NCBI GenBank assembly: GCA_002320245.1
Contig: DCKD01000084.1
Coordinates: forward strand, 1-10,341
Source: Lachnospiraceae bacterium UBA1683
GTDB taxonomy: Bacteria; Bacillota; Clostridia; Lachnospirales; Lachnospiraceae
Length of the DNA: 10,341 nt
Direction: 5' to 3'
The position numbers and the translations under genes were made by a program. The notes under the pieces were generated by a model that did no database searches, was not told where the DNA came from, and saw only the letters and a list, made by a program, of their open reading frames with translations. Shown here piece after piece: positions 1-6,236 of this stretch (position 1 is its first letter; the number at the start of each line of letters is the position of its first letter).

Positions 1-304
1 TGCCCTTTGGGGAGGGCATACAAGGAATCAAGCATGCAAGGAAGGTATCGAAGGGCCATTGATACCATTAAACCGAAAAAAATGCAGATAATAGCAATTA
101 AGCGTGCTACGCTGATTTTTAATCAGTGTTTCCTTAAAACCAATGGAATTATCAAAAAGAAAATTATCTTTAAAGAAGAAAAGATTTGTAATCGGGATGC
201 AACCAGTAAAACTATTAGAAGAAATTCTTGATTTTTAAAAATATAAGAATTGTAGATAAGGGACAAGAAGCATTCATGCGTTTGTCGTGCCCTTTGCTCT
301 TTAT
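1..304. other. Gene-free left edge with small hairpins
   Basis: I see no convincing gene here. Several short perfect inverted repeats are visible: TGCCCT/AGGGCA (1-6 with 13-18), GGTATC/GATACC (44-49 with 61-66), AGCG/CGCT (101-104 with 110-113) and CTGATT/AATCAG (112-117 with 121-126). A longer imperfect inverted repeat lies around 254-295 (AAGGG, ACAA and GCAT pairing with ATGC, TTGT and CCCTT) and could be a weak terminator for something upstream. The region is more A+T rich than the genes that follow. A 74-codon open frame (7-231) has a lysine/isoleucine-rich composition and no recognisable motif, so I did not call it. The hairpins at 1-66 could be the end of a structured RNA or leader beginning outside the window. 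Confidence 0.4.
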
Positions 305-336
305 TGCTATACTTTTCACAAATGATATGCTATACT
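305..336 (+). promoter_or_regulatory. Tandem extended -10 promoter candidates for the flavin reductase-rubredoxin gene
   Basis: The nonamer TGCTATACT occurs twice, at 305-313 and 328-336, 23 bp apart. Each is an extended -10 element (TGN followed by TATACT). The downstream copy would start transcription near 343, about 30 nt before the ATG at 374, leaving a short leader with the GGAGGT ribosome binding site at 361-366. No good -35 box is present for either copy, as is common with extended -10 promoters. Which copy is used cannot be told from sequence. Confidence 0.5.
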
Positions 337-373
337 GAAGGTCACAAAGTAAAAATGTCAGGAGGTATTTCGA

Positions 374-973
374 ATGGATAAAGCGGCAATGTATAAGCTC
401 TCTTATGGACTGTTTGCGCTGACGGCAAAAGAGAATGAAAAGGAAAACGGATGTATTATCAACACTGCGATGCAGGTGACAACAACCCCAAATCGGATGA
501 TTATTGTGGTAAATAAGCAGAATTACACGCATGACATGATTATGAGGACGAAAGCGTTCAATGTTTCCTGCCTGTCGGAGAATGCAAAGTTTGATGTGTT
601 TCAGCATTTTGGCTTCCAGAGCGGGAGAGATGTAGATAAGATGGCAGGAAAGTCCTATCCGCTTGCGGAAAATGGCATTGCGTATGTGGACGATGTGGCA
701 AATGCGTATATCTCCGGCAAGGTGATTTCAGAGACGGATTTGGGAACCCATACATTGTTTCTTGCGGATGTGACAGACGCAAAGGTGTTAAATGACGTGG
801 AATCGGTAACGTACACGTTTTATCAGAAGAATATCAAGCCTGCACCGCAGCCGGCAAAGAAGACAGGCTGGGTATGCAAAATCTGCGGATATGTCTATGA
901 GGGCGAGGAACTCCCGGCAGATTTTATTTGCCCGATTTGCAAACACCCGGCATCAGACTTCGAGAAAATATGA
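374..973 (+). CDS. Flavin reductase with C-terminal rubredoxin domain (high-molecular-weight rubredoxin type)
   Basis: This 199-residue protein fuses two redox modules. Residues about 1-150 resemble the FMN-binding flavin reductase/flavoredoxin family, including a TTTPNRMIIVVNKQNYTHDMI segment typical of its flavin-binding barrel. A proline/lysine linker (about 155-164) leads to a complete rubredoxin domain with two iron-ligating pairs, CKIC (Cys168, Cys171) and CPIC (Cys186, Cys189), and the family signature GYVYEG. Known relatives, such as Hrb of Moorella, pass electrons from NAD(P)H through FMN to rubredoxin and on to a flavodiiron oxygen or NO reductase, so oxygen or nitrosative detoxification in the cytoplasm is the likely role. 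The start is fixed by GGAGGT at 361-366, 7 nt before ATG. Its stop lies 23 nt before the preferred xpt start, so the two are probably cotranscribed. No partner flavodiiron protein is in the window. Confidence 0.9.
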   Translation: MDKAAMYKLSYGLFALTAKENEKENGCIINTAMQVTTTPNRMIIVVNKQNYTHDMIMRTKAFNVSCLSENAKFDVFQHFGFQSGRDVDKMAGKSYPLAENGIAYVDDVANAYISGKVISETDLGTHTLFLADVTDAKVLNDVESVTYTFYQKNIKPAPQPAKKTGWVCKICGYVYEGEELPADFICPICKHPASDFEKI

Positions 974-996
974 GGTAAATGAGAGGAACAAGTGCG

Positions 997-1578
997 ATGA
1001 ATTTTTTAGAAGAGCGAATTACGAAAGACGGAATTGTGAAAGAGGGAAATGTCCTGAAAGTGGACAGCTTTTTGAACCACCAGATGGATATTGACCTGTT
1101 TGACCAGATGGGAGAAGAATTTCAGAGACGGTTTGACGGAAAACCGATTAATAAGATTCTGACAATCGAGGCATCCGGAATTGGAATTGCCTGTGTAGCT
1201 GCACAGCACTTTCATGTGCCGGTTGTATTTGCGAAGAAGTCAAAAAGCATCAATCTGGAAGGCGAGATGTATGTTGCAGAGGTGGAATCATTCACACATA
1301 AATGTAAAAATAATGTCATTGTTGCAAAGAAGTTTCTCGGACCGGAAGACCATATATTGATTATTGATGACTTTCTGGCAAATGGATGCGCTCTTCAGGG
1401 ATTAATTCAGATTGTGCAGTCAGCGGGGGCAACTGTAGAAGGAATTGGAATTGCAGTAGAGAAGGGATTCCAGTCCGGCGGGCGGATAATCCGCAATCTT
1501 GGATTCCAGTTGGAATCACTGGCGATTGTAGAAAGCATGGACGCGAAGACAGGAGTGATTGCGTTCCGCGGGCAGTAA
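997..1578 (+). CDS. xpt: Xanthine phosphoribosyltransferase
   Basis: This enzyme converts xanthine plus PRPP to XMP and pyrophosphate in purine salvage, in the cytoplasm. From the chosen start it has 193 residues, close to Bacillus Xpt. It opens with the typical pattern of a short helix, then VLKVDSFLNHQ and a TIEASGI segment. The type I PRPP-binding motif ILIIDDFLANG spans residues 120-130, followed by the GIGIAVEKGFQ stretch seen in Xpt proteins. I prefer ATG 997 over the in-frame ATG at 979 because the N-terminus then matches the family and AGAGGA (982-987) lies 9 nt upstream; the 979 start would add six residues. There is no purine riboswitch directly upstream, where Xpt genes in Bacillus often have one, because the rubredoxin gene abuts it. 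The flavin reductase-xpt pairing looks like operon convenience rather than a shared pathway. Confidence 0.95.
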   Translation: MNFLEERITKDGIVKEGNVLKVDSFLNHQMDIDLFDQMGEEFQRRFDGKPINKILTIEASGIGIACVAAQHFHVPVVFAKKSKSINLEGEMYVAEVESFTHKCKNNVIVAKKFLGPEDHILIIDDFLANGCALQGLIQIVQSAGATVEGIGIAVEKGFQSGGRIIRNLGFQLESLAIVESMDAKTGVIAFRGQ

Positions 1579-1623
1579 ACACAAACCTGTCCGGCACAGG
1601 CAGGGGGGAAAGGGTATGAAGTT

Positions 1624-2298
1624 TTGAAACAGAAGATAAGTCCGCCGATAAAAGGGATTATTTTTGATATGGATGGTCTGTTGTTTGATTCCGAGAGAGT
1701 TGTACAGCGTGCATGGAATTATGCGGGGGAACTCATGGGGTATCCGGAATTTGGGAATCATATTTATCATACAATCGGGTTTAACCGTAAGCGGCGGGGC
1801 GAATATTTCCGGGAGCATGTTAATCCTGAATTCCCGATGGACTGGTTCACGGAGCTGACAAGAAAGAAGTATTACCAGATATTGGAGCAGGAGGGAATCC
1901 CGAAAAAGCCGGGAGTAGAAGAGCTTCTTCAATATGCAAAAGAATCCGGGATAAAGTGTGCGCTTGCGACGTCCTCCAGCCGGGACCACGCGGAAGCGAT
2001 GCTCGGCAGGTATGATTTGCTGGGGTACTTTGACGGTGCGGTTTGCGGCGATATGGTAACGAGAGGAAAGCCTGCCCCGGAGATTTATATAAAAGCGGCG
2101 CAGGTAATCGGGCTTCCATGCGAATATGCGTTGGCGTTGGAGGATGCCCCGAACGGCGTGCGTGCAGCAGCGGCGGCAAATATGCGGGTTATCATGGTGC
2201 CTGATTTGGTAGAGCCGGATGAGGAAATACAAAGAATCGCATGGAAACGGTGTGACAGCCTGTTTGATGTGCTGGAGTTATTAAAACGCGGAGCGTGA
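1624..2298 (+). CDS. HAD-superfamily phosphatase (beta-phosphoglucomutase-like subfamily)
   Basis: This is a 224-residue haloacid dehalogenase-type hydrolase, probably cytosolic, that removes phosphate from a small metabolite; the substrate cannot be assigned. All four motifs are present: I, FDMDGLLFD, with nucleophile Asp15 and acid/base Asp17; II, ALATSSS; III, Lys149 in RGKPAPE; IV, Glu173-Asp174 in ALEDAPNGV. A helical cap (about residues 25-90) lies between motifs I and II, as in subclass I enzymes related to beta-phosphoglucomutase. The start is TTG at 1624. It is the only usable in-frame start after the xpt stop at 1576-1578, with AAAGGG at 1609-1614 as ribosome binding site. An ATG at 1616 with ideal spacing from AGGGGGG (1602-1608) encodes only Met-Lys-Phe; its TGA overlaps the TTG. 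The gene probably belongs to the xpt transcript (45-nt gap). Confidence 0.88.
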   Translation: MKQKISPPIKGIIFDMDGLLFDSERVVQRAWNYAGELMGYPEFGNHIYHTIGFNRKRRGEYFREHVNPEFPMDWFTELTRKKYYQILEQEGIPKKPGVEELLQYAKESGIKCALATSSSRDHAEAMLGRYDLLGYFDGAVCGDMVTRGKPAPEIYIKAAQVIGLPCEYALALEDAPNGVRAAAAANMRVIMVPDLVEPDEEIQRIAWKRCDSLFDVLELLKRGA

Positions 2299-2320
2299 AT
2301 TGGAATAAAACAAATACAAA

Positions 2321-2359
2321 AAATCTTTAAACTTCTTAAGAAAATCTTTTGAATCTTCT
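2321..2359 (+). promoter_or_regulatory. Phased TCTT direct repeats, candidate OmpR-type regulator site upstream of the DedA gene
   Basis: TCTT occurs at 2324, 2334, 2345 and 2354, mostly within AATCTT, giving spacings of 10, 11 and 9 bp (about one helical turn). A perfect TTCTTAAGAA palindrome (2333-2342) sits in the middle. The last repeat begins 31 bp before the TATAAT at 2385. Helically phased direct repeats just upstream of the -35 position are the usual binding architecture for OmpR/PhoB-family activators. A similar block precedes the two-component genes at 5400-5425. That the regulator at 5538 binds here is inference. Confidence 0.5.
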
Positions 2360-2360
2360 A

Positions 2361-2418
2361 CCAGCCTCCTTTAGATATGTTTCATATAATGGGAACATCG
2401 AAAGGGGGGCTGGTTTTT
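2361..2418 (+). terminator. Terminator-like hairpin overlapping the DedA-gene ribosome binding site
   Basis: Positions 2361-2372 (CCAGCCTCCTTT) can pair with 2402-2413 to give an uninterrupted 12-bp stem with two G-U pairs, followed directly by five T residues (2414-2418), the layout of an intrinsic terminator. The loop is 29 nt and holds the -10 box. The left arm contains CCTCC and pairs with the G-rich Shine-Dalgarno (2404-2409) of the gene starting at 2421. RNA reading through from the xpt/HAD operon would therefore both terminate and hide the ribosome binding site, whereas RNA started at the local promoter could not form the stem. Function is inferred from base pairing only. Confidence 0.55.
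2385..2390 (+). promoter_or_regulatory. -10 box of the DedA-gene promoter
   Basis: A perfect TATAAT hexamer lies 30 nt before the ATG at 2421. No convincing -35 hexamer lies 16-18 bp upstream, which fits an activator-dependent promoter served by the phased repeats at 2321-2359. Transcription would start near 2397, downstream of the left arm of the hairpin at 2361-2372, so that arm would be missing from this transcript. Confidence 0.55.
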
Positions 2419-2420
2419 CT

Positions 2421-2936
2421 ATGAGTATTCAAATGTTAACAGAGTATTTTTTAAAATATGGAGCCGTTTTTATTTTTCTTATCGTGCTTCTGGAATACAT
2501 GAATCTTCCTGGTTTCCCGGCGGGCGTGATTATGCCGCTTTCCGGTCTCTGGGCGGCGCATGGGAAAATCAGTTTTCCGATGGTCATGATGCTCTCAGTA
2601 GCGGCGGGGCTGACCGGGAGTTGGGTATTATATTTTCTCGGGCGTCTGGGAGGACCGAAGCTCATGGCATTTTATTTCCGGAAATTCCCAAAACAGCAGC
2701 CGGTGATTGAGGATAAGATGGCGATGCTGCGTGAAAAAGGATGTATCGGCGTGTTTGTCAGTAAATTGCTTCCGATGGTGCGGACAATCATTTCAATTCC
2801 CGCAGGAATGGTACAGATGGATTTTGTGAAATACACGGTCAGCTCGCTGATGGGAATATTTATCTGGAATCTGGTATTTGTCGGCGCAGGGTATTTCTTT
2901 GGCGAGGCGGCGATTCGGATCCTGGGAAGCGTTTAA
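2421..2936 (+). CDS. DedA-family membrane protein (VTT/SNARE-associated fold)
   Basis: This is a 171-residue integral membrane protein. Family features are the N-terminal EYMNLPGFPAGVIMP segment, with the conserved glutamate followed by a proline/glycine re-entrant stretch, and the later SKLLPMVRTIISIPAGM segment, with the conserved arginine and the GM..M.F pattern. Hydrophobic segments fall at about residues 12-30, 34-50, 56-77, 105-125 and 143-165. Characterised DedA relatives recycle undecaprenyl phosphate or scramble phospholipids across the cytoplasmic membrane and affect envelope stress and antimicrobial peptide resistance; which activity this one has is unknown. ATG 2421 is chosen because the ribosome binding site GGGGGG (2404-2409) precedes it; an upstream in-frame TTG at 2349 has no ribosome binding site and would add non-conserved residues. 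It leads a group with a glycosyltransferase and an acyltransferase-like gene. Confidence 0.85.
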   Translation: MSIQMLTEYFLKYGAVFIFLIVLLEYMNLPGFPAGVIMPLSGLWAAHGKISFPMVMMLSVAAGLTGSWVLYFLGRLGGPKLMAFYFRKFPKQQPVIEDKMAMLREKGCIGVFVSKLLPMVRTIISIPAGMVQMDFVKYTVSSLMGIFIWNLVFVGAGYFFGEAAIRILGSV

Positions 2937-2939
2937 ATT

Positions 2940-2992
2940 TTTTCAAGGGAATACATAAGCCGGGCGGGAAAATTTTCAGGAGAATACATAAG
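2940..2992 (+). repeat. Two-copy direct repeat, period 33 bp
   Basis: A 20-bp unit, TTTTCAAGGGAATACATAAG (2940-2959), recurs at 2973-2992 with two mismatches. The start-to-start distance is 33 bp. It fills much of the 103-nt gap between the DedA and glycosyltransferase genes. No terminator stem is seen in this gap, so the two genes may share a transcript. The repeat could be a tandem duplication or a pair of binding sites. Confidence 0.6.
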
Positions 2993-3039
2993 GCAGATGA
3001 AAAACAGCGGTACAGATTGAGACAGGGGGATGGAAGAAT

Positions 3040-4374
3040 ATGAAGATAGCGATGTTGACAAACAATTATAAACCATTTGTAGGCGGAGTGCCGATTTCCG
3101 TGGAGCGGCAGGCGCAGGAGCTGGTGAAGCTCGGACATGAAGTGACCGTGTTCGCACCGGAATATGGTGAAACTGCGGGAAATGCAAAAGAAAACGGCAT
3201 CGTGGCCGAAACGGGCGAGAGAATCATCCGGTTCCGGACCGGGCACAGATGCATGGAAAACGGAATGGTGTATCCTAAAATGTTTCCGAAAGAAATCCTG
3301 CACACGTTTGAGTGTGAATCCTTTGATTTGATTCATACACATCACCCGATGTTTGTAGGTCCGGTTGCCTTGTATCTCGGAAGAAAATATCATCTTCCGA
3401 TAGTTTATACATATCACACGAGATATGAAGATTACCTTCATTACCTGAATTTTCTAAAAGAGGACGGAAGAGTTCCCACGATAAAAAAAGGGATTCTGAC
3501 GCTTGGGAAAAAAGTGGCTGTACCGAATTATATGCGTTGGTTTACCAATCAGTGTGACTTGGTTCTGGCGCCGACTGCGGGGATGCAAAAACGAATCCGG
3601 GAAAATGGGACACGTGTGCCGATGGCGGTATTTCCAACCGGGCTAAAGGATGAATTTTTTCAGAAATGTCCGCAGAAAGCGACGCAGATTCGACAAAAAT
3701 ATTCTCCGGTTCAGGAGTATAATGAGAAACGGTCAGAAGAAAACAGCTATTTGTTCTGTACGACAGGGCGATTGGAAGAAGAGAAAAACCCGCGTTTTTT
3801 ATTAAAGGGTATCCGGAAACTGAAACAGAGTTTGGATAAACCATTCCGGGTATTGCTGATTGGGGATGGGAGCATGCGTCAGGAACTGGAACAGGAAACA
3901 ATACATTTGGGCATTGAGCAGGAGGTTTGTTTTGCAGGAAATGTTCCGAATGATGAAATCAATTCATATTTGCAGGCGTGCGATCTCTTTTTGTTTTCCT
4001 CAAAATCTGAAACTCAGGGAATTGTGTTAGCTGAGGCATTGGCGGCAGGACTTCCGGTGGTAGCGGTAGATTCCTCCGGAGTAGAGGATATTGTAGTAAA
4101 TGGCGTGAATGGATATCGGACCGCGGATGATGTGGAGGATTGGGTTCAAAAGGTGGGAATGGCACTGAAAAACAGACAGAAAATGAGTGGACAGGCGGAG
4201 CTTACGGCGGCCGGATATCGTGCATCCAGATTGGCGGAATATGAACAACTGCTTTACGGGCAGTGCGTGGAAGAAACATGCAGGAATTGCGAGGAGGTCA
4301 TGGAGTATGAAAATGAGACAGGCGGAGGGGAGAATCCTTCAGAAACTATTTTACGGTTATTTAAAACTTCTTGA
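3040..4374 (+). CDS. GT4-family glycosyltransferase, possibly diacylglycerol glucosyltransferase-like
   Basis: This is a 444-residue retaining glycosyltransferase with a GT-B fold. The N-terminal Rossmann domain begins MLTNNYKPFVGGVPISVER, with the family glycine loop (Gly15-Gly16) and a pattern of alternating strand and helix. An HTHHPMFVGP segment and YTYHTRYEDY follow and are reminiscent of 1,2-diacylglycerol 3-glucosyltransferases. The C-terminal donor domain has TGRLEEEKN and the EX7E motif (Glu324 and Glu332) in SETQGIVLAEALAAG. No signal peptide is seen; such enzymes act at the cytoplasmic face of the membrane. AGGGGGA at 3024-3029 is the likely ribosome binding site. The downstream acyltransferase-like gene starts inside its last 68 nt, and a DedA gene lies upstream, which favours a membrane glycolipid or lipoteichoic-acid anchor role. 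Acceptor and sugar are not determinable; a capsule or exopolysaccharide transferase is the alternative. Confidence 0.85.
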   Translation: MKIAMLTNNYKPFVGGVPISVERQAQELVKLGHEVTVFAPEYGETAGNAKENGIVAETGERIIRFRTGHRCMENGMVYPKMFPKEILHTFECESFDLIHTHHPMFVGPVALYLGRKYHLPIVYTYHTRYEDYLHYLNFLKEDGRVPTIKKGILTLGKKVAVPNYMRWFTNQCDLVLAPTAGMQKRIRENGTRVPMAVFPTGLKDEFFQKCPQKATQIRQKYSPVQEYNEKRSEENSYLFCTTGRLEEEKNPRFLLKGIRKLKQSLDKPFRVLLIGDGSMRQELEQETIHLGIEQEVCFAGNVPNDEINSYLQACDLFLFSSKSETQGIVLAEALAAGLPVVAVDSSGVEDIVVNGVNGYRTADDVEDWVQKVGMALKNRQKMSGQAELTAAGYRASRLAEYEQLLYGQCVEETCRNCEEVMEYENETGGGENPSETILRLFKTS

Positions 4375-4939
4375 GAAGACAGTTACCATTCAGTGGCAGG
4401 ATGAAAATCTGTATGGCAGCAGCCAGATATTCGGTTTCTGGCATGAAGACAGTTTCCTTATGAATCTGGTGCTGAAAGAATTGGCAGGGAAAACCGCCCC
4501 GGTGGATGTCATCGTGACGGCGGATACGAGAGGAGATTACATTGAGTATATGCTCGAACGCTGCGGCGGACATGCCCTCCGGGTTCCGGATGGCGCTGCC
4601 AGCTTTGGCGCGCTGAAAAAATTAATCCAGAGTTCTTATGAGCAGACGCGGTCACTGGCAATTGCGCTGGACGGTCCGCTCGGACCACGGCATCAGCCGA
4701 AAAAACTGGCATTTTATCTGTCGGAACAAAGCGGCGAAGATTTTGTCGGAATTGCTGTGTCGTATTCCTCCTGTCTGAGGATGCTCTGGAGGTGGGACCG
4801 GTATGCAATCCCGCTTCCGTTCTCCACCATAACTGTGGCGGTGCGGGATTACGGGGAGGTCAGTAAGCGGGAAATACCGGAACTTCCGGTGAAGGCAGAG
4901 CCTGTAAAAAACAGTTTAATTAAAATTGAGGAAAGTTGA
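4307..4939 (+). CDS. DUF374/LpxL-like acyltransferase-family protein
   Basis: This 210-residue protein resembles the DUF374 group of the lysophospholipid acyltransferase superfamily. Diagnostic features are FGFWHEDSF (His46, Asp48), then a TADTRGDYIEYMLERCGG segment where family members carry a similar substrate-domain pattern, and LDGPLGPRHQPK (about 121-132), matching the family's DGP.GPR hallmark. The spacing in WHEDSF is not the classical HX4D, so catalysis should not be assumed. No transmembrane helix or signal peptide is clear, so it is probably peripheral. ATG 4307 is chosen because GAGGAGGT (4291-4298) lies 8 nt upstream; the open frame extends back to 4187 but without a ribosome binding site and deep inside the glycosyltransferase gene. 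The 68-nt overlap implies translational coupling with that gene, and together they suggest synthesis or acylation of a membrane glycolipid. Confidence 0.75.
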   Translation: MKMRQAEGRILQKLFYGYLKLLEKTVTIQWQDENLYGSSQIFGFWHEDSFLMNLVLKELAGKTAPVDVIVTADTRGDYIEYMLERCGGHALRVPDGAASFGALKKLIQSSYEQTRSLAIALDGPLGPRHQPKKLAFYLSEQSGEDFVGIAVSYSSCLRMLWRWDRYAIPLPFSTITVAVRDYGEVSKREIPELPVKAEPVKNSLIKIEES

Positions 4940-4980
4940 GAAAATTGTTTTATTATTAAATTTTAGGGGTATGCCATATC

Positions 4981-5408
4981 GTGACATGCTCCTTATTTTT
5001 ATGGTATAGAAAGGTTCTGCGAACGATGTTCACGCTTCCGATGGAGAGTGTCGGAATGGCAATGACTACATATACCGGGCAGAATTACGGCGCCGGAAAA
5101 ATGGACCGGATTAAAAGCGGAATCAGGAGCGGACTGACGATTCAGGCAATTCTTTCCGGCGTAGGAGAACTGGCAGGACGGAGCCTGAGATATATGGTTA
5201 AGAAAATGATTGAGCAACAGGAAAAACAGATGGCTGGTAAATAGCAAAGACGCATAGAAATGCGAATGGCGGCTGGCTGGCAGTACATTTCATAAGTTAC
5301 ACAGCAATCTGCTATGCAAACCCGATTGCATGGGGATTCGCGCTGGGTTACTGTATTGTGATGGTGCGGAAACATTTGACAGAACATACAATCAAAATGA
5401 ATCTTTAG
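4981..5408 (+). pseudogene. Decayed MATE-family efflux transporter remnant
   Basis: Two pieces in different frames match MATE (multidrug and toxin extrusion) proteins. The first (about 5011-5190) reads LPMESVGMAMTTYTGQNYGA then DRIKSGIRSGLTIQAILSGV, the conserved segment early in the second half of MATE proteins, and runs straight into GELAGRS, normally found far downstream. This indicates an internal deletion. That frame ends at TAA/TAG near 5242. The second piece (5241-5408) lies in another frame and reads WLAVHFISYTAICYANPIAW then GFALGYCIVMVRKHL, the typical MATE last helices, ending at TAG 5406-5408. The whole N-terminal half is missing. A residue of about 25 codons between the pieces (KKMIEQQEKQMAGK) does not fit and may be from a second copy. 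It is not expected to be functional as a transporter. Confidence 0.75.
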
Positions 5409-5458
5409 AAAATCTTTGGATTTCCCGCCCGGCGATGTTAAGATATCTCGTATATGAT
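5400..5458 (+). promoter_or_regulatory. Phased AATCTT repeats and a possible -10 upstream of the two-component genes
   Basis: AATCTT occurs at 5400 and 5411, with a degraded ATTTCC at 5420, spacings of 11 and 9 bp. A TATGAT box lies at 5453-5458, 31 bp after the third repeat's core, the same distance as between the last TCTT and TATAAT upstream of the DedA gene. This suggests autoregulation by the response regulator encoded at 5538. The repeats overlap the last codons of the MATE remnant. Confidence 0.42.
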
Positions 5459-5487
5459 GAAATCATGGAACGGGAACAGACTATCTG

Positions 5488-5496
5488 TGTTATACT
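5488..5496 (+). promoter_or_regulatory. Extended -10 promoter for the two-component operon
   Basis: TGT followed by TATACT forms an extended -10, within CTGTGTTATACTAAT. It is nearly identical to the box at 8480-8488 (CTGTGTTATAAT), so this is a recurrent promoter style of the genome. Transcription would start near 5503, about 35 nt before the ATG at 5538. No good -35 is seen. Confidence 0.6.
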
Positions 5497-5537
5497 AATT
5501 CAAGTAGCAGAAGACATCTGAGGGAGGATTTTACAGA

Positions 5538-6236
5538 ATGGAAATAAATCATGTGCTGGTTGTGGAGGATGACAAAGAAATCAGGGAAGGGGTTCGGATT
5601 TATCTGCAAAGTCAGGGATATAAAGTGTTTCTGGCGGCAGACGGGGTCGAAGGTCTAGAAGTGATTGAAAGGGAAGAAATCCATCTTGCAATTGTGGATA
5701 TTATGATGCCCCGGATGGATGGTATTCATATGACGATAAAATTGCGGGAGAAATATGATTTTCCGGTGATTATGCTCTCTGCGAAGTCAGAGGAAGTCGA
5801 CAAAGTGATGGGACTGAATATCGGGGCGGATGATTATGTAACGAAACCATTTACACCGATGGAGCTGATGGCGAGGGTAAATTCCCAGCTTCGCAGATAC
5901 CGCCGTTTTCTGGAAAAGATGGAGCCGAGGGAAAATGTGCATATCATCGGCGGGCTGGAAATCAATGAAGATACCGTGGAAGTGTCGATGGATGGAAAAC
6001 CTGTGAAAATGACACCGATTGAATATAAGATTTTGCTGTTGCTTGCAAAGAATCCGGGGCATGTATTTTCCGCGGAGGAAATTTATGAACGGGTGTGGCA
6101 GGAACGGGCAATCAACACCGACACAATCATGGTGCATGTACGCAACATTCGGGAGAAGATAGAACTGGATCCGAGAAATCCAAAATATTTAAAGGTGGTG
6201 TGGGGCGTTGGTTACAAGATTGAAAAACAGCCGTAA
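5538..6236 (+). CDS. OmpR/PhoB-family response regulator
   Basis: This is a 232-residue DNA-binding response regulator. The receiver domain (about 1-118) has the acidic pair Glu10-Asp11-Asp12, phosphoacceptor Asp54 in VDIMMPRMDG, the switch Ser81 and Lys103 in DDYVTKPFTP. The C-terminal half (about 128-230) is a winged helix with PIEYKILLLLAKNPGHVFS and the recognition region DTIMVHVRNIREKIE, ending in VWGVGYKIE, all typical of OmpR. GGGAGG (5522-5527) gives the start at 5538. It overlaps the kinase gene by 29 nt, so the two are co-transcribed and translationally coupled. Candidate binding repeats lie upstream at 5400-5425 and before the DedA gene at 2321-2359. The signal is unknown; the family includes VanR-like and envelope stress regulators of clostridia. 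Confidence 0.95.
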   Translation: MEINHVLVVEDDKEIREGVRIYLQSQGYKVFLAADGVEGLEVIEREEIHLAIVDIMMPRMDGIHMTIKLREKYDFPVIMLSAKSEEVDKVMGLNIGADDYVTKPFTPMELMARVNSQLRRYRRFLEKMEPRENVHIIGGLEINEDTVEVSMDGKPVKMTPIEYKILLLLAKNPGHVFSAEEIYERVWQERAINTDTIMVHVRNIREKIELDPRNPKYLKVVWGVGYKIEKQP